Below are positions 9,806 to 18,640 of a stretch of DNA of 64,000 nucleotides, piece by piece. The translations under genes were made by a program, and so were the position numbers. This DNA comes from Chitinibacter fontanus (GTDB lineage: Bacteria > Pseudomonadota > Gammaproteobacteria > Burkholderiales > Chitinibacteraceae): positions 2,259,665-2,323,664 of the forward strand of contig NZ_CP058952.1 of the NCBI RefSeq assembly GCF_013423785.1, read 5' to 3'. The notes below the pieces were generated by a model. The model had not been told where the DNA came from. It saw only the letters and a list, made by a program, of their open reading frames with translations, and searched no databases. How positions within the stretch are numbered: position 1 is the stretch's first letter; each line of letters starts with the position of its first letter.

Positions 9806-10567
9806 ATGTTACGTCAAACCGTATTGGCTGTTAGCCTAAGCGTGGCGCTGTCAGCCGCCCACGCCCAAGAGGCGCAATCATCAACCAATCAAGCGCTGGT
9901 GAATGAATCATTCGAGAGCGGCACGGCGCTACCTAGTGATTGGACCTTAACCGCGTGGCAGCCCAATATCTCGACCGCCACGGTTGAGGTCGTCAGTGCT
10001 GCCGATGGTCAGCAGGTGCTGCATTTAAGCAGTAATAAACCCAATCATGTGCGCGTGAATAAAACCATAGCAGTAGAGCCTAATCAAACGTATTTATTCC
10101 AAGCCAAGGTCAAAGCACGTGGTGCTAATCCCGACAAGTTGGCTGCTGTGATTGGTGTCGAAGGGGTGTACGACGTGAGCGAGACAGTACGCTCCGATGG
10201 TAACTGGCAATTGCGTCAGGTGTATATCAAATCGAATGATGCGAAAGAAATTCAGCTGCTGCTCGGCTTAGGCCATTTTGGCAATGAAAACCAGGGTGAG
10301 GCGTGGTTTGATGCGGTGAGCTTAGAAAAAGTTGCTGAGATCCCAGCTGGTGCCAAAGTACTCGAAATGCCGCGCTCGCAAGCTAAAACCGAGAACGTCA
10401 CCGCGGCATTGAGCCCCGCCGCACAAGGCAAAGCCGCGCCATGGCTGATGCTGGTTGGGTCAACGCTGGTGCTGTCGGTGATCGGAATGGGCTTGGCCAT
10501 GGTACTGATGCGCAGAAATGTCATCTCCAAAGATGGCTCTAAAGATGACGTGAAGGGTGCCGCATAA
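9806..10567 (+). CDS. Exported, membrane-anchored beta-sandwich (CBM-like) protein
   Basis: A 253-residue protein: signal peptide (VLAVSLSVALSAAHA, about 5-21), one beta-sandwich domain (about 30-185) of the CBM4/9-like type (NESFESG at the start, GEAWFDAVSLEK at the end), an Ala-rich linker, one membrane helix (about 212-235) and a short charged cytoplasmic tail. The GGAG site at 9795-9798 has 7-nt spacing to ATG 9806, favouring it over GTG 9800. The domain and the following GAKV-linker-helix layout closely match the N-terminus of the large fusion protein at 20011, so the two look paralogous. The stop overlaps the acyltransferase start (TAATG). A glycan-binding role in the locus is inferred. 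Confidence 0.75.
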   Translation: MLRQTVLAVSLSVALSAAHAQEAQSSTNQALVNESFESGTALPSDWTLTAWQPNISTATVEVVSAADGQQVLHLSSNKPNHVRVNKTIAVEPNQTYLFQAKVKARGANPDKLAAVIGVEGVYDVSETVRSDGNWQLRQVYIKSNDAKEIQLLLGLGHFGNENQGEAWFDAVSLEKVAEIPAGAKVLEMPRSQAKTENVTAALSPAAQGKAAPWLMLVGSTLVLSVIGMGLAMVLMRRNVISKDGSKDDVKGAA

Positions 10568-11823
10568 TGAGCTCGCCCATCCTAGAAAACCCGCACGCGC
10601 CGACGAGTGCGGCGCAGCATATTGCAATTGTCGATGGCCTGCGCGGCTTGGCAATTTTGCTGGTCGTGCTGTTTCACTACTGGCAAATAACTTGGTGGGT
10701 GATCCCTGTGCCGTTGACGGGCGGAGCGATCAATTTTGAAATGATTCAGTACGCTGGCGCGCTCGGTGTTGAATTATTTTTCTTTTTAAGTGCATTTTGT
10801 CTAGCCTATCCGCACGCCAAAGTGATGCTGGGCAAAGGCAGCTTGCCGAGCATTGCCCACTACACCTACCGCCGCGCAATCAAGATTTTACCGTCGTACT
10901 GGCTGGCAATGATTTTGCTGCTGGTGCTACTGCCCGACATGTACCCGACCAGCGGGCAACGTGGCTATTGGACCGACATTCTGATGCACTTGGGCTTTGT
11001 CCATAATCTGTTTCCGGACACCCACGGCAGTATCAATGGTGTATTTTGGTCGCTGGGCGTTGAAGTGCAGTTTTATGTGATTTTCCCGCTGCTGGCATGG
11101 GGTTTCCGGCGTAAGCCGTGGCTGGTTTTTGCGCTGATGTGCGCGGTGGCCTTGATTTATCGCCACTGGACGCGCACCTTGCCGATCGGTGAATTTACCA
11201 ATCTGAATAATCAATTGCCGGGTTTTCTTGACCTATTTGCTGGCGGCATGTTGACGGCGTATTTGTTGGTATGGGTGCGAGAACAAGGCCAGAGTGTGCT
11301 CAACGCAGTAAAGTCGGGCATGGGCGTCATCGTTGCGCTCACGCTGCTAACGATGCTGCTGCTGTTTAACGATCTATACCAAATCCGCTTTGAGCCTGAT
11401 TCCTACCCAATCTGGCAATCGCAACATCGGCTGTTTTTCTGCTTTGTGCTGATCGTATTGACGGTGGCGGCGACCTACGCGCATGAAATCTTCCGCACCA
11501 TCCTCGCCAATCGCGCGCTGACCTTTTTATCGCTGATTTCGTACAACCTGTACATCTGGCACCAAGTGATCGCCCGTGTCATCAAAGAACACGGCTGGTG
11601 GAGCGCCGCAACGCCAACGCCCACCGACGACCCCACTTGGCGCTGGACGATGTTCTTTGTTGCGTTCATCGCATCCATCATCGTCGCCAGCCTGATCACC
11701 TACTGCTTCGAGCGACCATTACTGCAATATGGGGTGAAGGGCTGCTGGGCGAGGTTGAAAGCCAAGATGGTAGGGTATATGGCGGAAGAAGAATCTAACA
11801 TTGAGGTTAAGGCTAATACATGA
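10567..11823 (+). CDS. Acyltransferase-3 family membrane protein (OafA/YrhL-like)
   Basis: A 418-residue polytopic inner membrane protein with the family's N-terminal signature IVDGLRGLAILLVVLFHYW (about 20-38), FFFLSAFCLAYPHAK, the basic YTYRRAIKILPSYWL segment, and SLGVEVQFYVIFPLL. These proteins move acetyl or other acyl groups from the cytoplasm onto surface sugars. About ten helices are visible. It overlaps the stop of the beta-sandwich gene by 1 nt, so the two form an operon; a terminator follows. The target is probably a product of the adjacent glycosyltransferases (inference). Confidence 0.92.
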   Translation: MSSPILENPHAPTSAAQHIAIVDGLRGLAILLVVLFHYWQITWWVIPVPLTGGAINFEMIQYAGALGVELFFFLSAFCLAYPHAKVMLGKGSLPSIAHYTYRRAIKILPSYWLAMILLLVLLPDMYPTSGQRGYWTDILMHLGFVHNLFPDTHGSINGVFWSLGVEVQFYVIFPLLAWGFRRKPWLVFALMCAVALIYRHWTRTLPIGEFTNLNNQLPGFLDLFAGGMLTAYLLVWVREQGQSVLNAVKSGMGVIVALTLLTMLLLFNDLYQIRFEPDSYPIWQSQHRLFFCFVLIVLTVAATYAHEIFRTILANRALTFLSLISYNLYIWHQVIARVIKEHGWWSAATPTPTDDPTWRWTMFFVAFIASIIVASLITYCFERPLLQYGVKGCWARLKAKMVGYMAEEESNIEVKANT

Positions 11824-11880
11824 GTGGGTATTTGGCGGGTGGGCTGCTAGATATTCAAATGTCTTATCCGTTAACACAAT

Positions 11881-11906
11881 AAAAAGGCCGCTATTGCGGC
11901 CTTTTT
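11881..11906. terminator. Bidirectional intrinsic terminator
   Basis: AAAAAGGCCGC, loop TATT, GCGGCCTTTTT. It sits between the convergent acyltransferase and GT-C-like genes. Confidence 0.9.
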
Positions 11907-11919
11907 ATTGGATGGCAAA

Positions 11920-13908
11920 TTACTTCCGATACGCCTGCGCTCGTGCCGATACCGCCAGCACCTGCACCTGCCCATTATCAAAAATCACCGGATATTGACC
12001 AAACAGGCTTGCCATCTCGGGGTAGCTGTTGCGCTCGAAATCGCTGACGTAGATGTAATCGACCTTGTGTTGGGCGATCAGCGCGGGCCGCTCGGCTGGG
12101 CTTTGATAGATTTTTTTCACGTCTTCGTGGCGCTGCGCGGTGTTGAGGCCGTGGAAGAATAAGTAGGTATCCGTGCCGACGACGATATTGCGGCCGGTGA
12201 GTGCCGCGACGGTGTTGTTGTGATTGTCGGCGGTGACAAACATCGCGTCAGTCGGCGTATTCTGATCAATAAACTGCGCCGCAGCGACGTGCGCGGGGTT
12301 GTACGCGGTGTAGGTCGAGACCCATTCACGCGCCAAGGTCAGCACGCCAGCAACGCAGCCAATCGCGATGCTAAACACTAGTAAATTGGCCGCCGCCAAA
12401 TAACGCTGGCGTGCTTTCAACACGCGATAGGCGCTGATGATCACGCACGCGGCGGTGATCGTGGCGAACACATACCAGATGTAAAACAGCTTGTTGTTGT
12501 CGTATAAATTGGGCTGGAAAATCACGAGCTCGGCGACGATGTAAATCGCCAGCGGACCCAGTTGCAACAGCGCCAAGTTTTGATCGAGTAAGTGGCCTTC
12601 ACCTGCGTCGGCCGCGGCTGCCAGTTTTTCGCGCCATGTGCTGCGCGCCAGTAGCGCCAAACCCATCAGCCAGCCCACGTACACGACGCCCATATTCTTC
12701 AGGTAGAACCAGAAGTAGGGGTCGATTTCGAGCTTGTTGACCCAGTTCAGGTGGAAATGGACAAATCCACCGCCAGCGGTCGCCTGTGGGAAAGTCCAGT
12801 ACACCAACTGGCCAATCGCCAGCGCAATTGCAGGCAGGCCGTACCAGCACCAATCGATGATGACTTGTACGAAAGCTTTACGGCGCAAAACTAAATCCAC
12901 CCCGAGCCAGCCGAGTGAAATCAGGCCAATCGCCATAAATGAGTGGGTATGGATCATTGGCAGCAATCCTACCAAGGCTCCTGCTAGCATACCCCAGCCA
13001 CGTTTGTCTGCGCGGCTACCGATTCGGGTGAAGCGCAGCAGCGCCCACAGCGCAAACAGCGCAACTGACCAACCCGCCATTGTCGTGCGCTGCGGGATAA
13101 TCATATCGGCGATCACGTTCGACCAGCGGATATTCATCTCGTTGTAATTGGTCGGCGTTTTGTAGAACTCGGTCAGAATTTGCGTGAAGGTGTATTCGTG
13201 CCAGCCAAAAAAATAAATAAAGCCCAAGCCGCCGTTAAAGAAAAACAGCAGCATTGCAAGTTGCGTCGCGCGTTTGTCTTTGCTCACCTCAAACGCGAGC
13301 AGGATAAAGCTGAACACAATCATTGCACACATCAGCAGCGAGGGCAGCAGTAGCGCCCAACGCAGCGAGAAACCCATCTGATACAGCGATGACGAAACGA
13401 GATTGACCAAAAACGGATAGCTCAGGCGATGCCCCGGCAAAATGCTGTAATCAGGCGGGAATACTTGCTGGCGCGCCAGCGAGGTCACCATGCCCATATG
13501 CATTTGTAAATCGCCGAACGTCGATTGGCCAACATCGTAGCCATTTGCTGTGGGCAAAATCAGATGCGTGTGTAGCAGATAGGCCATTAGTAAAAACAGC
13601 GGCAAACCCAGATACAGCAGCGTTTTGGGCCGCATCTGATAATTCAGAGCCGTATTGCAGCGAAGTGGCGTCGCAAAGGCGTAAATACTGCCCGCTAAGC
13701 CACACGATAATGCCAATCCTAGCCCGTGACTGAGTGAGCCAAATTGCCAAAAGAAAGCAAATGGTACTGGTGCCCACATCAATGCCACTGTGGCCAGCAC
13801 GCCACCCGAGCCCAAGCGAACCCACTGTGGATGCTCCGCAAACAGTTTTTGGGCTGCATAGCCCCAGGCGGTCAGATGCAGGGCAAAATAAATTACAGCA
13901 AATAACAT
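11920..13908 (-). CDS. Large polytopic membrane protein, GT-C-like
   Basis: A 662-residue protein with about 13 membrane helices and a soluble C-terminal tail (about 560-662). The first large periplasmic loop contains STFGDLQMHMGMVTSLA and GHRLSYPFLVNLVSSSLY, the kind of Asp/His-bearing loop that holds the catalytic acid in GT-C glycosyltransferases that use polyprenyl-phosphate sugars. I cannot assign a named family with certainty. ATG 13908 has an AAGGA site about 7 nt upstream; the frame extends upstream but overlaps gtrA. The neighbouring GtrA, GT2 and other GT-C genes on the same strand point to a lipid-linked sugar transfer role. Confidence 0.7.
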   Translation of the reverse strand: MLFAVIYFALHLTAWGYAAQKLFAEHPQWVRLGSGGVLATVALMWAPVPFAFFWQFGSLSHGLGLALSCGLAGSIYAFATPLRCNTALNYQMRPKTLLYLGLPLFLLMAYLLHTHLILPTANGYDVGQSTFGDLQMHMGMVTSLARQQVFPPDYSILPGHRLSYPFLVNLVSSSLYQMGFSLRWALLLPSLLMCAMIVFSFILLAFEVSKDKRATQLAMLLFFFNGGLGFIYFFGWHEYTFTQILTEFYKTPTNYNEMNIRWSNVIADMIIPQRTTMAGWSVALFALWALLRFTRIGSRADKRGWGMLAGALVGLLPMIHTHSFMAIGLISLGWLGVDLVLRRKAFVQVIIDWCWYGLPAIALAIGQLVYWTFPQATAGGGFVHFHLNWVNKLEIDPYFWFYLKNMGVVYVGWLMGLALLARSTWREKLAAAADAGEGHLLDQNLALLQLGPLAIYIVAELVIFQPNLYDNNKLFYIWYVFATITAACVIISAYRVLKARQRYLAAANLLVFSIAIGCVAGVLTLAREWVSTYTAYNPAHVAAAQFIDQNTPTDAMFVTADNHNNTVAALTGRNIVVGTDTYLFFHGLNTAQRHEDVKKIYQSPAERPALIAQHKVDYIYVSDFERNSYPEMASLFGQYPVIFDNGQVQVLAVSARAQAYRK

Positions 13909-13921
13909 CGTGATTCCTTTC

Positions 13922-14338
13922 TTATTCGGCTTGCGGACGTGGTGTTGTGTGCTTGAAGGCCCACCAGCGGCTGCCAGCAAAATTCCAAAGCAAACCAATC
14001 CCAGTGGTGATTAATTGAGCGGGCCAGTGGGTGATGCGCAAATAGTTGACCAGCAAGAACATCAAGCCGGTATTGAGCAGCCAGCCTAGACCGGCAATGG
14101 TATAAAACTTGGCAGCCGCTTCGCGGTGCGATTTTTGGCCATGCTGGTCTTTAAAAGTGAAAAAGTAATTCAGCAAGTAATTGGCCACCGAGCCGAGTAA
14201 ATAGCCAATCGCCGAAGCGCTAACCGCTGCACTATTGCCGTGCCAGGTCACACCTAGCCATAGCACCAAATATTGGATTCCTGTGCCGCACAGACCAACC
14301 GCCGCAAAGGTGAGAAACTGTTTGAATAATTTAGGCAT
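13922..14338 (-). CDS. GtrA-family small membrane protein (putative flippase)
   Basis: A 138-residue protein with four membrane helices and the GtrA signature LTFAAVGLCGTGIQYLVLW, then LGSVANYLLNYFFTFKD and FAGSRWWAFKH. In phage-type serotype conversion, GtrA is believed to flip undecaprenyl-phosphate-glucose made by the GT2 enzyme GtrB. Here a GtrB-like gene lies on the same strand at 18641-19588, and GT-C genes lie on both sides. Only 13 nt separate it from the next gene, consistent with an operon. Confidence 0.93.
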   Translation of the reverse strand: MPKLFKQFLTFAAVGLCGTGIQYLVLWLGVTWHGNSAAVSASAIGYLLGSVANYLLNYFFTFKDQHGQKSHREAAAKFYTIAGLGWLLNTGLMFLLVNYLRITHWPAQLITTGIGLLWNFAGSRWWAFKHTTPRPQAE

Positions 14339-14350
14339 TGGTTTTCTTTC

Positions 14351-16810
14351 TTAAGGCCAGTTTAAATACAACCACAGGGCACCATACACATTGATCCCAA
14401 TACCGAATAGCGCCAGCATCAGGTCTTTGCCGTCAAATTTACAGCGATTGAGCCACAGCAACAGCACGACCGCTGGAATCATATCGACAAAATAGCGGTT
14501 ACCAAACTGCCAGCCGCCCATGGTGCGATGGCTCCAAGTGGATAGCATGTGTAACAGAATGGCGCCGAACAGCAAGCCGTTGACTTGCCAAAACTCGCGT
14601 TTGAGCTGGCCCAGTTTACGTGCCAAGATCAAAAATACCGGGTTGACCAAGAAAAACATCACCCCGTCGGTGCGCGGGAACGTTAAACCGCCTTCCGCTG
14701 TGAAACTAGGCAGACGCAAACTTTGCATAAAATTTTGTGGAATATACGACAAACTAAATTGTCCTTCCGTTGCCCGTTGGAATTCCGGCAGGTAGTTATG
14801 CCCAAATTCCAGCGGGTTCCCAAAACGCAGCCAGTTATACCAAGCCAGCGCCCCACCAATCAGTAGTGGGAAGAGTAAAAACTGCTGCAGTGGCTCGGCT
14901 TGTTCTTGGCCATTGCTGGTTTTAGCCTTGGGTGGCTGAGTGCCAACGTGACCCAAGTGATAAGCAAGAATCCAGAGTAAGGCTGGAAAGTACACCAACT
15001 GAAAAGGGCGGCAGCCTACGGCTAGCGCCAGACTCAATGCAGCCAAATGCATCGCCCATGGGCGCTGGGCACTCTTTACTGCGAAGAAAAATGCCACGGT
15101 AGTGAATAAATACGCGAGTACCTGCGCTTGAAACCACACCCCGCCATTGAGCGAAATCGCCAACAGATTGCTGCCAAATACAGCGGCTAAGGGAATGGCT
15201 AAGCCCTTGGGTTTTAGCTCGGGGTTAAACCAGTACGTCAGTAGAGCAAAGCTTAAAATGGTGTAGCAGGAATTCAAAAAGTGATTCGGCGTGCCTTCCC
15301 CAAAAAACGGGAACAATAAAAATTGCGGAATCGTCGGGATCGGCGGGAAACTCACATAATACTGACCGTGGAAGATGGCCAATTCTAGATAAGGATAATC
15401 ATGCGCCAGCATCGTGCGGCCTTGCCACCATGCTTGCGCCTGTAAAATATAGGAGTCCCAGCCGCTGTGCGAAAACCACGATTGTTTAAGAGCTGCGTAG
15501 AGTAGGACATACAGCAAGACAATGGCAAACAGCAAATAAGCCCAGCTTTGGCGCACAAACAAGCTGTTGCGCCAGCGCGCAGTCCAGCGTGGCACGAGTG
15601 CATCCAGTTTATTGCCAACTAGCCACGTATAGGCCTGGCGGCTAAATTTGACGCTGATTTCATCGATATACCTGGCAAAGAGGTGCGAAGAGCCGAACAT
15701 CGCGAACAAGTACACTGCCAAAGTAATGAAAAACGCTGCGGCGTAGCCAATGCTCGGTACGAGCTTAACGATCAGCCATGAGCAAATCGAGCCCAAAAAC
15801 AGGCCGTGCATCAAATACATCGAAAACGAAATTCGTCCCAACCAGCGCCACGGTTGACGTGACAAATTGCTTTGCCAGCTTGGCGCGTGCAACACGGCGA
15901 TCAGCAAAAATAGCGCACCCCAATTGTGCGTCCACTGCGCATTGGGCATTGCGCCGCCATCGAGCCAATATAGCCAGCTAAACCAGAAGTTCTGGCTAGT
16001 GTCGATGCCCTTGGGAAAGCTACCCAAATAGAGGCCAGCGATGGCGAAAGTCCAATACGTAGCAGGGCGGCTCAAGAAAGCGCACGCTTTGGCCGCGCTG
16101 GGGGCGTAGATAAAATCAGCCAGCGCGACGCCCATCACAAAGCACAGATAGGGCGAGTTGCCAAAATACCAACCCAGGGCAAGGTAGGCCCAGGCACGCC
16201 AACTTTGACGGCCTAGTGTGGCAACCATTGCAAAGGCGAGCAGCGAGCCATAAAACTCGATGCAGATTGTCCACAGCACATTGTTGTAGCGTGGTTCGGG
16301 CTTAAAGGGTACTTCCAAAAAGCTATTGCGCAGTACATCCAGCAAACTGGCCTTGGGGGTATCCCATTGCAGAGCCAACCATTCAAAAGATAGCGAAAAT
16401 TGAGCTGCCGCCTGATGAAATAAGCCCCCCATTTTTATCACCACAAGCACCAGTAGCGAGGCGGCAAAAATCGGTAGTACCAAACGCGGGTAACGGCGTA
16501 GCGTTGCCGACGTTAAAAAGCTAACACGGCTAAAGTTTGGGTCGTGCTGATCGCGGAAAAAACGATAGGTGAGCACAAAGGCGCTCATTACAAAAAACAC
16601 CATCACCGCAAAATCGCCGCTCCACAATAAATTCAACGGCGTTTGTGCGACCGCCATTTCAAACTGCGGAAAAATTAGCCCCTTATTGCCCGCAGCCCCC
16701 CAAATTAGCGCCGGTAAAAAGGCATAAAAGAAATGATGGAGCGTGACAGAAAAAGCGGCGATACCGCGTACGCCATCCAAATAATCAAAGTGGCCGTGCT
16801 TGTGTGTCAT
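14351..16810 (-). CDS. Acyltransferase-3 / GT-C glycosyltransferase fusion
   Basis: One uninterrupted 819-codon frame. Residues 8-385 are an acyltransferase-3 domain (YLDGVRGIAAFSVTLHHFF, SATLRRYPRLVLPIF, NVLWTICIEFYGSL, SFSMYLMHGLFLG). A basic linker (385-420) joins it to a second polytopic unit, 421-819, that looks like a GT-C glycosyltransferase: a first helix, then a loop with SGWDSYILQAQAWWQGR (Asp452 a candidate catalytic acid) and YYVSFPPIPTIPQFLLFP, then about nine helices. GGAGAG precedes ATG 16810. The acyltransferase half alone would be a normal full-length protein, so this is a true two-enzyme fusion or a sequencing join; no frameshift is seen. It probably transfers and acylates a sugar at the same site. 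Confidence 0.8.
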   Translation of the reverse strand: MTHKHGHFDYLDGVRGIAAFSVTLHHFFYAFLPALIWGAAGNKGLIFPQFEMAVAQTPLNLLWSGDFAVMVFFVMSAFVLTYRFFRDQHDPNFSRVSFLTSATLRRYPRLVLPIFAASLLVLVVIKMGGLFHQAAAQFSLSFEWLALQWDTPKASLLDVLRNSFLEVPFKPEPRYNNVLWTICIEFYGSLLAFAMVATLGRQSWRAWAYLALGWYFGNSPYLCFVMGVALADFIYAPSAAKACAFLSRPATYWTFAIAGLYLGSFPKGIDTSQNFWFSWLYWLDGGAMPNAQWTHNWGALFLLIAVLHAPSWQSNLSRQPWRWLGRISFSMYLMHGLFLGSICSWLIVKLVPSIGYAAAFFITLAVYLFAMFGSSHLFARYIDEISVKFSRQAYTWLVGNKLDALVPRWTARWRNSLFVRQSWAYLLFAIVLLYVLLYAALKQSWFSHSGWDSYILQAQAWWQGRTMLAHDYPYLELAIFHGQYYVSFPPIPTIPQFLLFPFFGEGTPNHFLNSCYTILSFALLTYWFNPELKPKGLAIPLAAVFGSNLLAISLNGGVWFQAQVLAYLFTTVAFFFAVKSAQRPWAMHLAALSLALAVGCRPFQLVYFPALLWILAYHLGHVGTQPPKAKTSNGQEQAEPLQQFLLFPLLIGGALAWYNWLRFGNPLEFGHNYLPEFQRATEGQFSLSYIPQNFMQSLRLPSFTAEGGLTFPRTDGVMFFLVNPVFLILARKLGQLKREFWQVNGLLFGAILLHMLSTWSHRTMGGWQFGNRYFVDMIPAVVLLLWLNRCKFDGKDLMLALFGIGINVYGALWLYLNWP

Positions 16811-16836
16811 TGAGGTCTCTCCATCCTGTGTGCCGG

Positions 16837-18522
16837 TTAGTTATTTGCTTCTTCGGCGGGCATCACGGTATTTGCGGGTAGTACAGTAGCTAGCTGCGGA
16901 TTATGTGGCCATCGCGCTAGCAGGGCGTCAAAACGGGTGAATATTTGCGGTAGTCCATAGCTGGCGAGCAGCAGTAGTGGAATCGTGCTCGATAGGAGGT
17001 AGCGTGATTTTGATTCCCACAGCATATACATGCCAAATACCAGCAGGGTATAGCAGGCCAAGAGCAGCACCGTTTCATCTAATGAATCTGCCTGTTCATC
17101 TTTGCTTAAGCGCCTCAATGCAAGTGCCACGACACTGCAGGCGGTAAACAAATACAACCAGTTCTGCAACTGCGTCATCCTGCGAATGGTGTAGCGGAAA
17201 GCTTCTCCATGCGGCCCATGAGCGTATTGGCTGGCCCATGTCGGGTAGGCGAAATAATCGGGGCGAGCCGGGTCGCCAATCCCATAGTAAACAGCTTGAT
17301 AAGTGCCTTCTGTCCATTGCCAAAAGGTCTTTTTGGCCCAATGATTTAGCGTGCCGCTTAGGCCAATTTCATGCCATTTTTTAGCGATTTCTTGCTTGAA
17401 GAGCGTATTGACTGCTTCTTCATTAATAGGCGCTTCGCTAACAAAGGTGGCGTAGGCTTCGTTATACGACCACACGCCAAGCCGTTTGTAGTCATAGCCA
17501 ATATTGAGCCACATCCATTTGGGGGCGGGTGCTGTGGTACTCCAGCCGCTGTAAGTGGGAATGCCAGCCTGCGCTAAAGCGGCATTAACCAGCTTATGGG
17601 GTAACTGGATCGCGATAAATAAGCCAACAATGATCCAAAGGGCTGATTTGAATTGGCCATTTTTCAACCAGCGCAACACGATAATCAAGCCAAAACTAAG
17701 CGTGAGTAGCAGCCCGATGGGGCGAAATAAATTGGCAAATGCCAAGGCAAGCAAGCACAAAATAATGGGCAGTCTGCCGCCTTGTTGCTGCCAGAGCGTG
17801 AAAAAATAAATCGCGATGCAGCTGAGGAAAATAGCCGGGAAATCGTTGTAAACCCATGCCCCCAGCAGAATAAATGGCAGAAAGCTTACGCAAATAAATG
17901 CGGCAAACAAATCATGCGTTTTGCGCTGCCACAGCAGGTAGATTTGGTAAATCGTATAACTGCAGGCGGTGATAATCGTGGTATTAATAATGCGGGTATA
18001 GGTATAACTGTCGCCGATCAAACTGTGAATGGCGAAGGTATACAGTGTGAATGGCACCTGCAGCGGAAACAGATACAGATAGTTTTTGGCTTTATTTTCC
18101 AAGCTCATCGTATCAAAGAATGCGATGAAATTACCGTGGAGTAAATCATCAACCACGATGCGTATGACTAGTGCATCATCGTAGGCATGGACTGGAAACA
18201 GCCAGATAAATGCATTGATCACAGCAAAGAGCAGCACAAACAGTGCCAAAATAATCAGCCGCAGATGCCGGCTAGTTTCAAGGCGACGTGCGCCGCGCCA
18301 GATACCGTATAACAGCAAGAACCACAGGGCAATACCAGTTAATTGCCACAATGGGTTTTGTGGACCCAACATTTCCAGATCGCCACGGGAAAACCAAGTG
18401 TCACTTTTCCAGAATGCGTCGACAAAACAAGCAAGCACTAGGAAAACTGAAAAAATACCGGCAAAACACAAATAGATGCTCTGCGGAATGATTTTCCGCA
18501 GCAGGGCTTTCGACGGGGGCAT
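16837..18522 (-). CDS. GT-C-type membrane glycosyltransferase (putative)
   Basis: A 561-residue protein with about 11-12 membrane helices. The first periplasmic loop holds PVHAYDDALVIRIVVDDLLHG; paired acidic residues there are typical of GT-C enzymes of the PMT/ArnT/GT39-like type. A second loop has KNYLYLFPLQVPFTLYTF. Short hydrophilic C-terminus. I cannot say which sugar or acceptor it uses. ATG 18522 has only a weak AAGAG site. A 49-nt repeat lies 15 nt upstream of the start, so the leader is short or contains that hairpin. Confidence 0.7.
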   Translation of the reverse strand: MPPSKALLRKIIPQSIYLCFAGIFSVFLVLACFVDAFWKSDTWFSRGDLEMLGPQNPLWQLTGIALWFLLLYGIWRGARRLETSRHLRLIILALFVLLFAVINAFIWLFPVHAYDDALVIRIVVDDLLHGNFIAFFDTMSLENKAKNYLYLFPLQVPFTLYTFAIHSLIGDSYTYTRIINTTIITACSYTIYQIYLLWQRKTHDLFAAFICVSFLPFILLGAWVYNDFPAIFLSCIAIYFFTLWQQQGGRLPIILCLLALAFANLFRPIGLLLTLSFGLIIVLRWLKNGQFKSALWIIVGLFIAIQLPHKLVNAALAQAGIPTYSGWSTTAPAPKWMWLNIGYDYKRLGVWSYNEAYATFVSEAPINEEAVNTLFKQEIAKKWHEIGLSGTLNHWAKKTFWQWTEGTYQAVYYGIGDPARPDYFAYPTWASQYAHGPHGEAFRYTIRRMTQLQNWLYLFTACSVVALALRRLSKDEQADSLDETVLLLACYTLLVFGMYMLWESKSRYLLSSTIPLLLLASYGLPQIFTRFDALLARWPHNPQLATVLPANTVMPAEEANN

Positions 18523-18536
18523 GCTGCACTCTTCGA

Positions 18537-18585
18537 GGGTATTGGTTTTTAGGTCAATATCAGTTGGCGTTTTAGGTTAATACCC
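18537..18585. repeat. 49-nt inverted repeat, copy 2
   Basis: GGGTATTGGTTTTTAGG (18537-18553) against GTTTTAGGTTAATACCC (18569-18585): about twelve consecutive pairs from the ends, counting G-T. It lies between the GT2 terminator and the start of the GT-C gene at 18522. Its right end is part of a separate perfect 18-nt palindrome AATACCCAG/CTGGGTATT (18579-18596). Confidence 0.78.
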
Positions 18586-18600
18586 AGCTGGGTATTGCAT

Positions 18601-18635
18601 AAAAAATAACCCAGCGCGAAATCTGCGCTGGGTTA
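18601..18635 (-). terminator. Intrinsic terminator of the GT2 gene
   Basis: On the minus strand, TAACCCAGCGC, a 7-nt loop, GCGCTGGGTTA and then a run of T (A run at 18601-18606 on the plus strand). It directly follows the GT2 stop, so the GT-C gene downstream is probably transcribed separately or by read-through. Confidence 0.85.
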
Positions 18636-18640
18636 AATAT

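Noticed and set aside
12734..13147. 137-codon frame opposite the polytopic GT-C-like gene
   Set aside because: Antisense shadow; composition matches the complement of membrane-helix codons.
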